A DNA stretch of 64,000 nt from Streptomyces sp. NBC_01549 (GTDB lineage Bacteria; Actinomycetota; Actinomycetes; Streptomycetales; Streptomycetaceae): NCBI RefSeq assembly GCF_026339955.1, contig NZ_JAPEPW010000001.1, positions 6,593,001 through 6,657,000 of the forward strand, given 5' to 3'. Below are positions 7,577 through 15,424 of the stretch, piece after piece (the stretch's first letter is position 1; every line of letters starts with the position of its first letter). A program made the position numbers and the translations under genes. The notes beneath the pieces were generated by a model that was not told the origin of the DNA, made no database searches, and saw only the letters and a list, made by a program, of their open reading frames with translations.

Positions 7577-8394
7577 CCAGCCTGCACGCGGACCGCGTCG
7601 TCCGGCGCATCGCCGACAAGGCACTCGTCGACGGCGTCACCCTCACACTGAGGCCCGGCGAGACCGTCGGCCTGCTCGGCCCCAACGGCTCAGGGAAATC
7701 AACTCTGTTGAGACTCCTCGCCGGGACCCTCGCACCCACTGCCGGAGTCGTCACCCTGGACGGACGCCCGCTGCCGGAGGTCGGCCGCCGGGCCACGGCC
7801 CGTCGCATCGCCACCGTCGAGCAGCACGCCCACACCCAAACCGAACTGACCGTCCAAGACGTCGTCGCCCTGGGCCGCATCCCCCACTGCCGAGCATGGA
7901 TACCGCCCACGGCCGCCGACACCGAGGCCGTCACCGAAGCCCTGGCACGCACAGGACTGACCGAACTCGCCGGTCAGTCCTGGCACACCCTGTCCGGCGG
8001 CGAACGCCAGCGCACCCAGATCGCCCGCGCCCTCGCCCAGGAACCCCGCGAACTCCTCCTCGACGAACCCACCAACCACCTCGACATCCAGTACCAGCTC
8101 GACCTGCTGGATCTCGTCGCGAGCCTGCCGGTCACCACAGTGGTCGCCCTCCACGACCTCAACCTCGCCGCGATGTACTGCGACCGCCTGCTCGTCCTGC
8201 GTGACGGCCGTGCCGTCGCGGAAGGCACCCCGGCCGAGGTCCTCACCCCCGCACTCATCGGGCAGGTCTACGGCGTCCGCGCCGAAGTCACCCAGGACCC
8301 CGGCCACCCCGTGATCCGCTTCCTGCGGCCGGCCGCCCAGGATGGATCCTTCCGGAAGAGGAGCACGACGAGTGACGTCTCGGCAGCGACCTGA
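7573..8394 (+). CDS. ABC transporter ATP-binding protein of the corrinoid/siderophore type
   Basis: The 273-residue ATPase of the FepC/BtuD class carries Walker A GPNGSGKST (near residues 37-45), signature LSGGERQR, Walker B ELLLDEPTN and an H-loop VALHDLN. ATG 7573 overlaps the permease stop. The first 40 residues include the A-loop region. It would energise the preceding permease and belongs to the same riboswitch-led operon. The C-terminal 25 residues are low-complexity and overlap the start of the next gene. Confidence 0.9.
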   Translation: MTSLHADRVVRRIADKALVDGVTLTLRPGETVGLLGPNGSGKSTLLRLLAGTLAPTAGVVTLDGRPLPEVGRRATARRIATVEQHAHTQTELTVQDVVALGRIPHCRAWIPPTAADTEAVTEALARTGLTELAGQSWHTLSGGERQRTQIARALAQEPRELLLDEPTNHLDIQYQLDLLDLVASLPVTTVVALHDLNLAAMYCDRLLVLRDGRAVAEGTPAEVLTPALIGQVYGVRAEVTQDPGHPVIRFLRPAAQDGSFRKRSTTSDVSAAT

Positions 8395-8764
8395 GGAAGG
8401 CCGTACAGAGCACACCCCAGCCGAACCGGCACCGTGTCGCATCGTGGTCTGCCGGGACTGCTGCTGCGGAAGTCCGAAAGTGATTGGAGTCGATCACGCT
8501 CAGCAGGCCGCGCGCTTGGCAGAGTCCGCCCCCGTACGTATCTCGGCCTGCCTCGACGTATGCGAACACGCCAACGTGATCGTCGTTCAGCCCTCCGCCG
8601 CCGGGCGCGCCGCCGGCGCCCGCCCGGTCTGGCTCGGCCTCGTCAACGACCCCGATGCCACCGAGGACATCGCCGCCTGGGTACAGGCCGGGGGCCCCGG
8701 CATCGCCCCCTGTCCCGACATCCTCGACCTCTACGTCTTCACCCCGCCCCGAAGGGCGCGATAG
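8372..8764 (+). CDS. (2Fe-2S) ferredoxin-like protein
   Basis: The 130-residue product of the thioredoxin-fold (2Fe-2S) ferredoxin type has cysteines in CRDCCCG (near residues 25-31) and CLDVCEHANV, the usual ligand layout. GTG 8372 follows a GAAGAGGAG ribosome-binding sequence and lies 23 bp inside the ATPase gene, which indicates translational coupling. It is the last gene of the riboswitch-led operon. A redox role in corrinoid handling, such as cobalt reduction, is a guess from context only. Confidence 0.75.
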   Translation: MTSRQRPEEGRTEHTPAEPAPCRIVVCRDCCCGSPKVIGVDHAQQAARLAESAPVRISACLDVCEHANVIVVQPSAAGRAAGARPVWLGLVNDPDATEDIAAWVQAGGPGIAPCPDILDLYVFTPPRRAR

Positions 8765-9029
8765 GCACGAGAGCCAGTCCGATGGCGCCTTGACAGAAGG
8801 AAGCCCGCACTGGCAGGCCATGACATGTGAACAGACAGCTCCATATCGCCACCATGGTTCTCATGGGAAATCCGGACCCGGAGCGGGAGCTCATCCCCCG
8901 TCCGGTTGGGACGCCCGAGGCGTCGACGTAGGTGGTGTGCCCGGGTGCCTGTCGCGTGGCTGGTCCGCCGCGTAGGGGCCACGCGCGGTCGGCCGGTCAG
9001 CCCAGGAACGGAGGGAGCAGCGCCCTGGA

Positions 9030-9178
9030 CGCACCTCGGCATCCATGGGCGCAGCCGCGTTCGCCTTTTACAGCGCGGCCATGGCCACCGGGCGGCTGAC
9101 CGGCGACCGGCTCACCGCCGCCTTCGGCGCCCCCGTCCTCGTACGAGCCGGCGGGATCCTCTCCGCAGCCGGGCTCAC
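9030..9178 (+). pseudogene. MFS transporter fragment
   Basis: About 50 residues (SMGAAAFAFYSAAMATGRLT, then GDRLTAAFG, then VRAGGILSAAGL) match the end of a transmembrane helix plus the cytoplasmic loop GRxxGDRL of major facilitator transporters. Nothing of the transporter lies on either side. The fragment joins in frame to a regulator tail. Confidence 0.6.
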
Positions 9179-9600
9179 TGCCGGCGCCGAACCCAAACAG
9201 GCCGCCCGGCAACTCGACCACGCAGACGAACTCCTTGCCCAGTCCACAGGCTCCGCGCCCTCCTGGGTGGCCTACTTCGACGCCGCCGAGCACGCCGGAG
9301 CCCGGGTCGTAAGCGCCCGAGACCTGACCCATCCAGATCACCGCGGACACCCCGCCAGCCCCCATTTCGAGACAGCCCTGCGCCTACGCGCCCCCGGCTT
9401 CGACCGCGTTCGCACGATGGACCGGATCGGTCTCGCGGCCGCTCGCCTTGACGAAGACCAACCCGAACGAGCAGCCGCCGCCGGACAAGGGCAAGAGGCA
9501 AACGCCCCTGCGTCGAAGACGACCACGCCATCGCCGGACACCTCCACGAAGCCCACATCGGCACCCGCTTCGCCCACGCCTACGTCATCCCCGTCACCTG
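9179..9600 (+). pseudogene. C-terminal fragment of a TPR-type XRE regulator, decayed
   Basis: The frame contains QLDHADELLA, PSWVAYFDAAEHAGARVV, SPHFETALRLRAPGFDRV and MDRIGLAAARLDE. This is the tetratricopeptide-like tail found in many Streptomyces XRE-family regulators. After about 9480 the frame degenerates. A further protein-like stretch, HLHEAHIGTRFAHAYVIPVT, appears in another frame and ends near 9600. The N-terminal HTH is absent. The whole 249-residue open frame (9045-9794) is therefore a chimera of relics. Confidence 0.6.
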
Positions 9601-9640
9601 ACCAGCCTCCAGGCAGGGTGTCCACACCATCAGCCCCGCC

Positions 9641-9665
9641 GGTGCCCTTTCCCCCAAGGGGCACC
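9641..9665. terminator. Hairpin between two gene remnants
   Basis: GGTGCCC and GGGCACC pair across an 11-nt loop. There is no U-tract, which is normal for actinobacterial terminators. It lies between the regulator debris on the plus strand and the Tn3 transposase tail on the minus strand. Confidence 0.35.
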
Positions 9666-9694
9666 GTCGGGGCCGAACACCGTCCAGGTGCGGC

Positions 9695-9904
9695 TCACTC
9701 CTCCTGGCCGTCGTCGTCATCGTCAAGGTCGACGGCGTCCGGGGCGCGCAGGGGCCGCAGCCTGTCGACCGGCTGGGAGGCGGTGAAGCGGTAACGGCCC
9801 AGGCAGTTCACATTCCCGTGCTTGAGCGGGGGCAGCCGTGCGACGTCCTCGTCCTTGATGTCGTGGCCCTCGGCACGAACACGCTCGGCGTGCAGGCCCA
9901 TCAC
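9695..9904 (-). pseudogene. tnpA: 3' end of a Tn3-family transposase
   Basis: The 69-residue frame reads RAEGHDIKDEDVARLPPLKH, then NVNCLGRYRF, then LRPLRAPDA. This is the extreme C-terminus of Tn3-family TnpA (family form RDEDVARLSPL...NxLGRYSF). About 900 upstream residues and the catalytic DDE are missing. No 38-bp Tn3 terminal inverted repeat was recognised on either side. Confidence 0.75.
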
Positions 9905-10103
9905 AGCCGTTCCGGTTCCTCCAACGAACCGACGGCGCGTTCCCTCGGGGAACGTCCCGTCTCGCCGAATCGATTTGACGCAGGCCGGCGGCCGGGAACG
10001 AGCGGACCGCTCAGTGCGTCGACCGTCTCAACGAACTTTGTCCTTACTGGCCGGGGCCTCGCGGTCGACTGGCTTCGTTGCGAGTCGGCAGCCGGCAAGT
10101 CTC

Positions 10104-10126
10104 CCACCTGTCCGGTTACCAGGTGG
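10104..10126 (-). terminator. Hairpin downstream of the LmbE-type deacetylase gene
   Basis: CCACCTG and CAGGTGG pair around a 9-nt loop, about 40 bp beyond the minus-strand stop at 10168. A short 7-bp stem suggests a modest terminator. Confidence 0.35.
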
Positions 10127-10167
10127 TTTGGGGACGGGCGCGGAGTCGGGTCGGCGGCGCGGACGGA

Positions 10168-11001
10168 TCAGCGCAGTCCGGCGAAGAGATCGTTCTCGGG
10201 TACGGCCGCACCGGTGGCGTCCTGGACACGTACGAAGGTCTCCATGCCCATCAACTCGCCGAACCTCTCCTTGCCCATCTTGAGGAAGAAGATGTTCTCG
10301 CCCTGACTGGCGTGCGCGGCCAGCGCGTCGAACTTCTGAACGCTGAATGCGGTGGTGTCCACCCACGTGGTGATCTCATCGTCGGGGAGGCCGATCTCGG
10401 CCATCGCGGCGGCCTCGGCAGGATCCGGCTCCGGCATGTCCTCATGGAACTCGCGCATGATCTCGCCGAACCGCTGCATCATCGAGCGGGGCATCGTCGT
10501 CCAGTACACCTTCGGTGTCAGCGCGGTCATCTCCAGCGCCGCCATCGTGATGCGGTGGGCCTGGATGTGGTCGGGGTGGCCGTAGAAACCATTCTCGTCG
10601 TAAGTGACGACCACATCGGGTCGGTAGTGCCGCATGAGTTCCGCCAGTCGGGCGGCGCCTTCCTCCACGGGGGTCTGCCAGAAGGATCCGGGGGTGTTGT
10701 TGCTCGGCCAGCCCGTCATCCCGGAGTCGGCATAGTCCAGCATCTCCAGATCGCTGACCTTCAGGACGTCACAGCTCGCCTTGAGTTCTTGGCGGCGCAT
10801 CAAGGCGACGGCCGCCGGATCGTGCCCGGGATCGCCCGGCTTGACACCCCCCGGTCCGTCACCGCAACGGCCGTCGGTACATGTCACGAGAACCGTGCGG
10901 ATGCCTTCCGCCGCGTACTGCGCGAGGATCCCTCCGGTACTGGTGGCCTCGTCGTCGGGGTGGGCGTGCACTGCCATGAGCGTCAAGGGCCGGTCAGTCA
11001 T
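10168..11001 (-). CDS. PIG-L/LmbE-family N-acetylglucosaminyl deacetylase-like protein
   Basis: The 277-residue zinc hydrolase belongs to the family that includes MshB and mycothiol S-conjugate amidase. Metal-site motifs are AVHAHPDDEATSTGG (His14, Asp16/Asp17) and NGFYGHPDHIQAH near residues 135-147. An AGGAGGA site precedes ATG 11001 with good spacing. The length and N-terminus fit Mca/LmbE proteins, which cleave an amide in N-acetylglucosaminyl or mycothiol conjugates, but the exact substrate cannot be assigned. It is a single-gene unit between transposase relics, and appears intact. Confidence 0.85.
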   Translation of the reverse strand: MTDRPLTLMAVHAHPDDEATSTGGILAQYAAEGIRTVLVTCTDGRCGDGPGGVKPGDPGHDPAAVALMRRQELKASCDVLKVSDLEMLDYADSGMTGWPSNNTPGSFWQTPVEEGAARLAELMRHYRPDVVVTYDENGFYGHPDHIQAHRITMAALEMTALTPKVYWTTMPRSMMQRFGEIMREFHEDMPEPDPAEAAAMAEIGLPDDEITTWVDTTAFSVQKFDALAAHASQGENIFFLKMGKERFGELMGMETFVRVQDATGAAVPENDLFAGLR

Positions 11002-11239
11002 GAAACAGTCCTCCTGCAGAAATGCGTCTTGGTCTGAGTGCGCGGCGGGCGTACCGCGATCCCAGGGCCCGGATCCTGTCGGGGCGGACGACCTTGTGGT
11101 CTCCGTGTTCCCCGCCCGTGCGGCGCCGGTCCCTCGGTCGATGCAACAGTGAAGGCCGGACCGGCTGTTCCCGCCGCGGCCGCTTGACCTTCCAGGCGTC
11201 GGGTTTCAACGCCAACGAGGTAAAGGCACGACCTGCACG

Positions 11240-11530
11240 TCTCAGCGCCACGTCGTCTGCGGCGCGAGCCCCGTCGAGCATTCATCCGGCAAGAGCCGGC
11301 ACCGCCGCCTCAACCGCGGCGGCAACCGGCAAGCGAACGCGGCGCTCTACCGCATCGTGCTCACTCGCCTCCGACGCGAGGAACGAACCCAGCACTACCT
11401 CGAACGACGCAGCGCTGAGGGCAAGACCAAACGCGAGATCATCCGGTGTCTCAAGCGCTACGTGGCACGAGAGATCTACCAATACATTCGAGGCGTCTCA
11501 CTGCCACAACCGGCACCTGGCACCGGTTGA
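11240..11530 (+). pseudogene. IS110-family transposase C-terminal fragment
   Basis: In the frame of 11258 the product reads CGASPVEHSSGKSRHRRLNR, then GGNRQANAALYRIVLTRLRR, then EIIRCLKRYVAREIYQY. This is the C-terminal transposase_20 domain of IS110-family enzymes. The DEDD catalytic N-terminal part is missing, and the frame stops at 11528-11530. Confidence 0.8.
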
Positions 11531-11541
11531 CAGCACATAGG

Positions 11542-11844
11542 GGCATCAATCTCAACACCCACCGGGCCGCCGGGATGCGCGAGTACGCCGCCGAACACGA
11601 CTGGCTCACCATCGTGCAACTGCCTTCCTACGCACCGGATCTGAATCCGGTGGAAGGTGTCTGGTCACTGTTACGACGCGGCCCGCTGGCCAACGTCGCC
11701 TTCACCGACGACGAACACCTCGAACTCACTCTCCGCCGGGGCCTGCGCCATATCCAGCTACGGCCCGACCTCATCGACGGCTGCCTCACCGGCACCGGCC
11801 TCACACTCGGTCAACAGCCGACAACACCCCGAAGAGATCAGTAA
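11542..11844 (+). pseudogene. IS630-family transposase C-terminal fragment
   Basis: The frame reads INLNTHRAAGMREYAAEHDW, then QLPSYAPDLNPVEGVWSLLR, then LRPDLIDGCLTGTGL. This is the end of an IS630-type DDE transposase, including the last catalytic Glu in NPVEGVW. It begins 12 bp after the stop of the IS110 fragment, so two unrelated element tails abut. Ribosome start and N-terminus are missing. Confidence 0.8.
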
Positions 11845-11931
11845 TGGAATCCGAAGGCTGGTACGCGAGCCCTCATCTCGAGCACCTGTCTTCGGGGCGC
11901 GAAGCAAGCCTTCGAGTATGCCCGGACCATT

Positions 11932-11958
11932 GAGTCCTGTGAGTCCTGTGAGTCCTGT
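11932..11958. repeat. Three tandem GAGTCCTGT units
   Basis: Three perfect, contiguous copies of the 9-mer GAGTCCTGT lie in non-coding DNA downstream of the IS630 fragment. Confidence 0.8.
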
Positions 11959-12444
11959 TGACAAGACGAGGCCGGCTTCGCGCCCACCCGCAGGGCATCG
12001 AGCCACATGACATGACCGTGGATGTGCTTGCACAAGTACAAGAACGGTCGTGACGAGGCAGGTCAGGACGACTTTCGTCGCCAAGGCACCCGCAGGTGGT
12101 CACCGATCCATGGATCCGGCTTCAAATCTTGCGCACAAATTCCACACACCCCTCTCTCCAGACGGGCCCCGATGGTCTAGATTGACCGTGCTTCGCATGC
12201 TGGGACACGAGTCGACAAATGATGATCTATGGGTCCGGCGATACAGACGGCCAGCAGCCGCGTCTTTGGTGCCAGACGTGGGGGTGATCAATTCTTGGAG
12301 CCAGAGAGGGGCTTTGGGTGCGGGGAGCATCCGAGGTTTCGACGGGTTCCCGCGCACCTCAAGAGCCTGGCAGGACATGCGAGTCTGCTGCCGCCAGGGT
12401 GGGTTGTTCACGTAGCTCTGAAACAGCCGGGATGTCATGCGCGA

Positions 12445-12497
12445 GGGGGCGGGGGCCTCCCGAGGGGAGGAACAGCGCGGGGGGCGGGGGCCTCCCG
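12445..12497 (+). repeat. G-rich direct repeat just upstream of the operon start
   Basis: The 18-mer GGGGGCGGGGGCCTCCCG occurs at 12445-12462 and again at 12480-12497, 35 bp apart, with similar flanks ending in (A)ACAG. Each copy can fold (CGGG...CCCG) and has G-runs. It ends 14 bp before the proposed GTG start, so it would lie in the mRNA leader. Confidence 0.75.
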
Positions 12498-12511
12498 CAG
12501 GGGGCGAAACA

Positions 12512-14035
12512 GTGTTAGGCGAACACGTCGAACCACTGGGGACCTTGGGGGGTTCTGTGCGGCAAGGGGGACTAGTCGGCCCGTTTCCGTCGGCGCGCGG
12601 GCGTCTGGCGAACGGCGCAATCAGCCAGCCAGCGATCGAATGGGAGCAGCGGTACCGCCGTGCCGTGATCACCAGCGATACCGTAGCCACCGCCTTCGTG
12701 GTGGCGGCGATCGGCAACTTCTTCGGGGCCCGGGACGCGGCCAACTGGCACGAGAAGTGGGGAATTCTCGCATTCGGCACCCAGCTGCTGGTGCTGGGAG
12801 CGCTTGCGGTGAGCCGGTCGTGGGCTCCGGCCGTGCTCGGCCAGGGTGCCGAGGAATTCCGCCGGCTCGGGCGCTCGCTGTTCACGGCGACCGTCGTCCT
12901 GGCGCTCGGCGGGATCGCCCTGACCTCGCGCAACATCAAGCTCTGGATCTTCGTCGCGATCCCCGCGATCGCGCTCGTCACCATGACCGCGCGGTATCTG
13001 CTCCGCCTCTGGCTGCACAAACAGCGCAAGGAAGGACGATGCCTGAGACCGGTGCTCGCTGCCGGGAGCCCGGCCACCGTGCGCGACCTGATCAACCGAA
13101 CCCGCAAGTTCCCGCACCTCGGCTGGCGGGTGGAGGCGGTGTGCACGACGGACGGTCGCGGGCTCGACGGTGACCAACTGGACGGAGTGCCGGTCATCGG
13201 CCTGCTGGAGGACGTCGCCAAGCACGTCCGCCACGACGGCTACCGTGTCGTCGCGGTCACACCGGACCCGCACTGGTCACCGGACCGGCTGCAGCGGCTG
13301 GCCTGGAACCTCGAAGGCAGCGACGCCGAGATGATCGTGGCCCCCGTGCTGATGGAGGTGGCCGGCCCGCGGCTGCACGTCGACGCGGTGCTCGGGATAC
13401 CGCTGCTGCGGGTCAGCATGCCGACCTTCACCGGAGGCCGCCGGGCGATCAAAGGGGTCGTCGATCGGATGGGCGCGGCGATCCTGCTGATGCTGTTCGC
13501 GCCGCTGATGGTCCTCGTCGGGCTGCTCGTGCTGGTGGACAGCCGGGGCGGGGCGTTCTACCGGCAGCGCAGGGTCGGCAAGGACGGCCGCGAGTTCACC
13601 ATTGTCAAGTTCCGCACCATGGTCGCCGGAGCCCACGGGGCACGTGCGGAGCTGGCCGACCGCAACGAGGGCGCGGGCCTGCTGTTCAAGCTTCGCCGGG
13701 ATCCGCGGGTGACCCGGCTGGGAGCAGTGCTGCGCCGGTACTCGCTCGACGAGCTCCCGCAGCTCTTCAACGTGCTCACCGGATCGATGTCGCTCGTCGG
13801 TCCGCGGCCTCCGTTGCCGGAGGAGTCCGCCGCGTACGGCCCGGACATCCGACGGCGGCTGCTGGTCAAGCCTGGGCTCACCGGCCTGTGGCAGATCAGC
13901 GGACGCAGCGACCTGTCGTGGGAGGAGGCGGTCCGGCTGGACCTGCGGTACGTGGAGGACTGGTCGCTCGCCCTGGACACAGTGATCTTGTGGAAGACGC
14001 TGCGTGCGGTGCTCTATGGGCAGGGGGCCTACTGA
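12512..14035 (+). CDS. Exopolysaccharide initiating polyprenyl-phosphate sugar phosphotransferase
   Basis: This is a WbaP/CpsE-type membrane enzyme that transfers a sugar-1-phosphate from a nucleotide sugar to undecaprenyl phosphate, starting repeat-unit assembly. There are four hydrophobic segments in the first 165 residues and a fifth (ILLMLFAPLMVLVGLLVLV) before the catalytic domain. The PglC-like C-terminus carries FTIVKFRTM, RYSLDELPQLFNVLTGSMSL, VGPRPPLPEE and KPGLTGLWQISGRS. GTG 12512 is preferred because GGGGGC lies 8 nt upstream; an in-frame ATG at 12437 lies within the G-rich repeat. It is the first gene of the operon. Confidence 0.88.
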   Translation: MLGEHVEPLGTLGGSVRQGGLVGPFPSARGRLANGAISQPAIEWEQRYRRAVITSDTVATAFVVAAIGNFFGARDAANWHEKWGILAFGTQLLVLGALAVSRSWAPAVLGQGAEEFRRLGRSLFTATVVLALGGIALTSRNIKLWIFVAIPAIALVTMTARYLLRLWLHKQRKEGRCLRPVLAAGSPATVRDLINRTRKFPHLGWRVEAVCTTDGRGLDGDQLDGVPVIGLLEDVAKHVRHDGYRVVAVTPDPHWSPDRLQRLAWNLEGSDAEMIVAPVLMEVAGPRLHVDAVLGIPLLRVSMPTFTGGRRAIKGVVDRMGAAILLMLFAPLMVLVGLLVLVDSRGGAFYRQRRVGKDGREFTIVKFRTMVAGAHGARAELADRNEGAGLLFKLRRDPRVTRLGAVLRRYSLDELPQLFNVLTGSMSLVGPRPPLPEESAAYGPDIRRRLLVKPGLTGLWQISGRSDLSWEEAVRLDLRYVEDWSLALDTVILWKTLRAVLYGQGAY

Positions 14036-14107
14036 TGCGCGGGAGTCGTCGTCCGGCCGACGCGCGGACCGCAGGCCGACAGGGCCTGCCTGGGGGAGGA
14101 ACGGGTC

Positions 14108-15424
14108 ATGAGAGTCAGCGTTTTCGGGCTCGGCTACGTGGGCTGCGTGTCGGCCGCGTGCCTGGCCAGCATGGGTCACGAGGTCATCGGGGTGGACGTG
14201 AACCAGGTGAAGGTCGACCTGGTCAACGACGGCAAGGCCCCGGTGGTGGAGGAACGTATCGGCGAGCTCATCGCCGAGGTCGTGCGGACCGGAGCGCTAC
14301 GCGCCACCGGCGACGTCCACGAGGCGATCACGGGCAGTGAGGTGTCGCTGGTCTGCGTGGGCACGCCGTCGGAGCCCAACGGCAGCCTGTGCACCACGTA
14401 TCTGGAGCGGGTCACCGAGCAGATCGGCGCCGCGCTGGCCGAGCGGGGTGGGCGGCAGACCGTCGTGTTCCGCAGCACCATGCTCCCAGGCACCTGTCTG
14501 AACCTGCTGGTGCCGATCCTGGAGAAGAGCGTCGGCGGCACGGCCGGGGTGGACTTCGGGGTCGCGGTCAACCCGGAGTTCCTGCGCGAGGGCACGAGCG
14601 TGCGGGACTTCTTCGACCCGCCCAAGACCGTCATCGGCGAGCTCGACCCGGCAAGCGGCGACGCGGTGACGGCGCTGTACGACGGCTTGCCCGGCGAGGT
14701 GTTCCGGGTGCCGGTCCCGACCGCCGAGGCGATCAAGTACGCGGACAACGCGTTCCACGGCCTCAAGATCGGCTTCGCGAACGAGCTGGGCGCGGTGTGC
14801 CAGGCGCTCGGGGTGGACTCGCACCAGGTGATGGACGTGTTCCTGGCCGACCGCAAGCTGAACATCAGCCCCGCCTACCTGCGGCCCGGCTTCGCCTTCG
14901 GTGGCTCCTGCCTGCCCAAGGACCTGCGCAGCCTGGTCCACGCGGCGCAGCGGGCCGACGTCTCGGTGCCCATCCTCTCCCACGTACTGGCCTCCAACTC
15001 CGACCATCTGCAGCGCGCGGTGGACCTGGTCGAGCGCACCGGCAAGCGCCGGGTGGGCCTGTTCGGGCTGTCCTTCAAACCCGGCACCGACGACCTCCGC
15101 GAGAGCCCGCTCGTCGAGCTGGCGGAGAGGCTCTTCGGCAAGGGCTACGACCTCAAGATCTACGACGCCAATGTGAGCCTCTCCCGGCTGCTCGGCGCGA
15201 ACCGCGAGTACATCGAGAGCCGGCTGCCGCATCTCGCGCAGCTGCTCGCGGAGTCCGTCGACGAGGTGCTCGAGCACGCCGAGGTGTGCCTGGTCGGGAC
15301 CAGGGATCCGGCCGTGCTGTCGGCGCTGCCCCATAAGGGCGGACCGGTGATCGTCGACCTCATCCGCCTTCCCGACGCCGAGGCGCGCCGGGCCGAACCG
15401 GGGTACATGGGCCTTGCTTGGTAA
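14108..15424 (+). CDS. algD: GDP-mannose 6-dehydrogenase-like nucleotide sugar dehydrogenase
   Basis: This 438-residue, NAD-dependent enzyme performs four-electron oxidation of a nucleotide hexose to the uronic acid. It has an N-terminal Rossmann motif GLGYVGCVSAA, the middle motif VNPEFLREG, and the catalytic FGGSCLPKDLRSL with Cys268, the same number as the active-site Cys of Pseudomonas AlgD. SFKPGTDDLRESPLVELAE marks the UDP-binding-like C-terminal domain. Overall spacing fits AlgD better than typical UDP-glucose dehydrogenases, so GDP-mannuronate is the likely product; UDP-sugar use is the alternative. A GGGGGAGG-like ribosome site precedes the ATG. Confidence 0.85.
   Translation: MRVSVFGLGYVGCVSAACLASMGHEVIGVDVNQVKVDLVNDGKAPVVEERIGELIAEVVRTGALRATGDVHEAITGSEVSLVCVGTPSEPNGSLCTTYLERVTEQIGAALAERGGRQTVVFRSTMLPGTCLNLLVPILEKSVGGTAGVDFGVAVNPEFLREGTSVRDFFDPPKTVIGELDPASGDAVTALYDGLPGEVFRVPVPTAEAIKYADNAFHGLKIGFANELGAVCQALGVDSHQVMDVFLADRKLNISPAYLRPGFAFGGSCLPKDLRSLVHAAQRADVSVPILSHVLASNSDHLQRAVDLVERTGKRRVGLFGLSFKPGTDDLRESPLVELAERLFGKGYDLKIYDANVSLSRLLGANREYIESRLPHLAQLLAESVDEVLEHAEVCLVGTRDPAVLSALPHKGGPVIVDLIRLPDAEARRAEPGYMGLAW

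Larger units (their letters stand above)
11845..12511. other. Long leader/intergenic region before the exopolysaccharide operon
   Basis: About 670 bp with no convincing gene. It contains three tandem 9-bp units GAGTCCTGT at 11932-11958 and a G-rich direct repeat at 12445-12497. The promoter of the 27-kb operon should lie here, but no clear -10/-35 pair was identified. Its composition changes from IS debris at the left to G-rich at the right. Confidence 0.5.

Noticed and set aside
9045..9794. 249-residue ORF as one real protein
   Set aside because: An MFS piece and a regulator tail are joined and then decay into low-complexity sequence.
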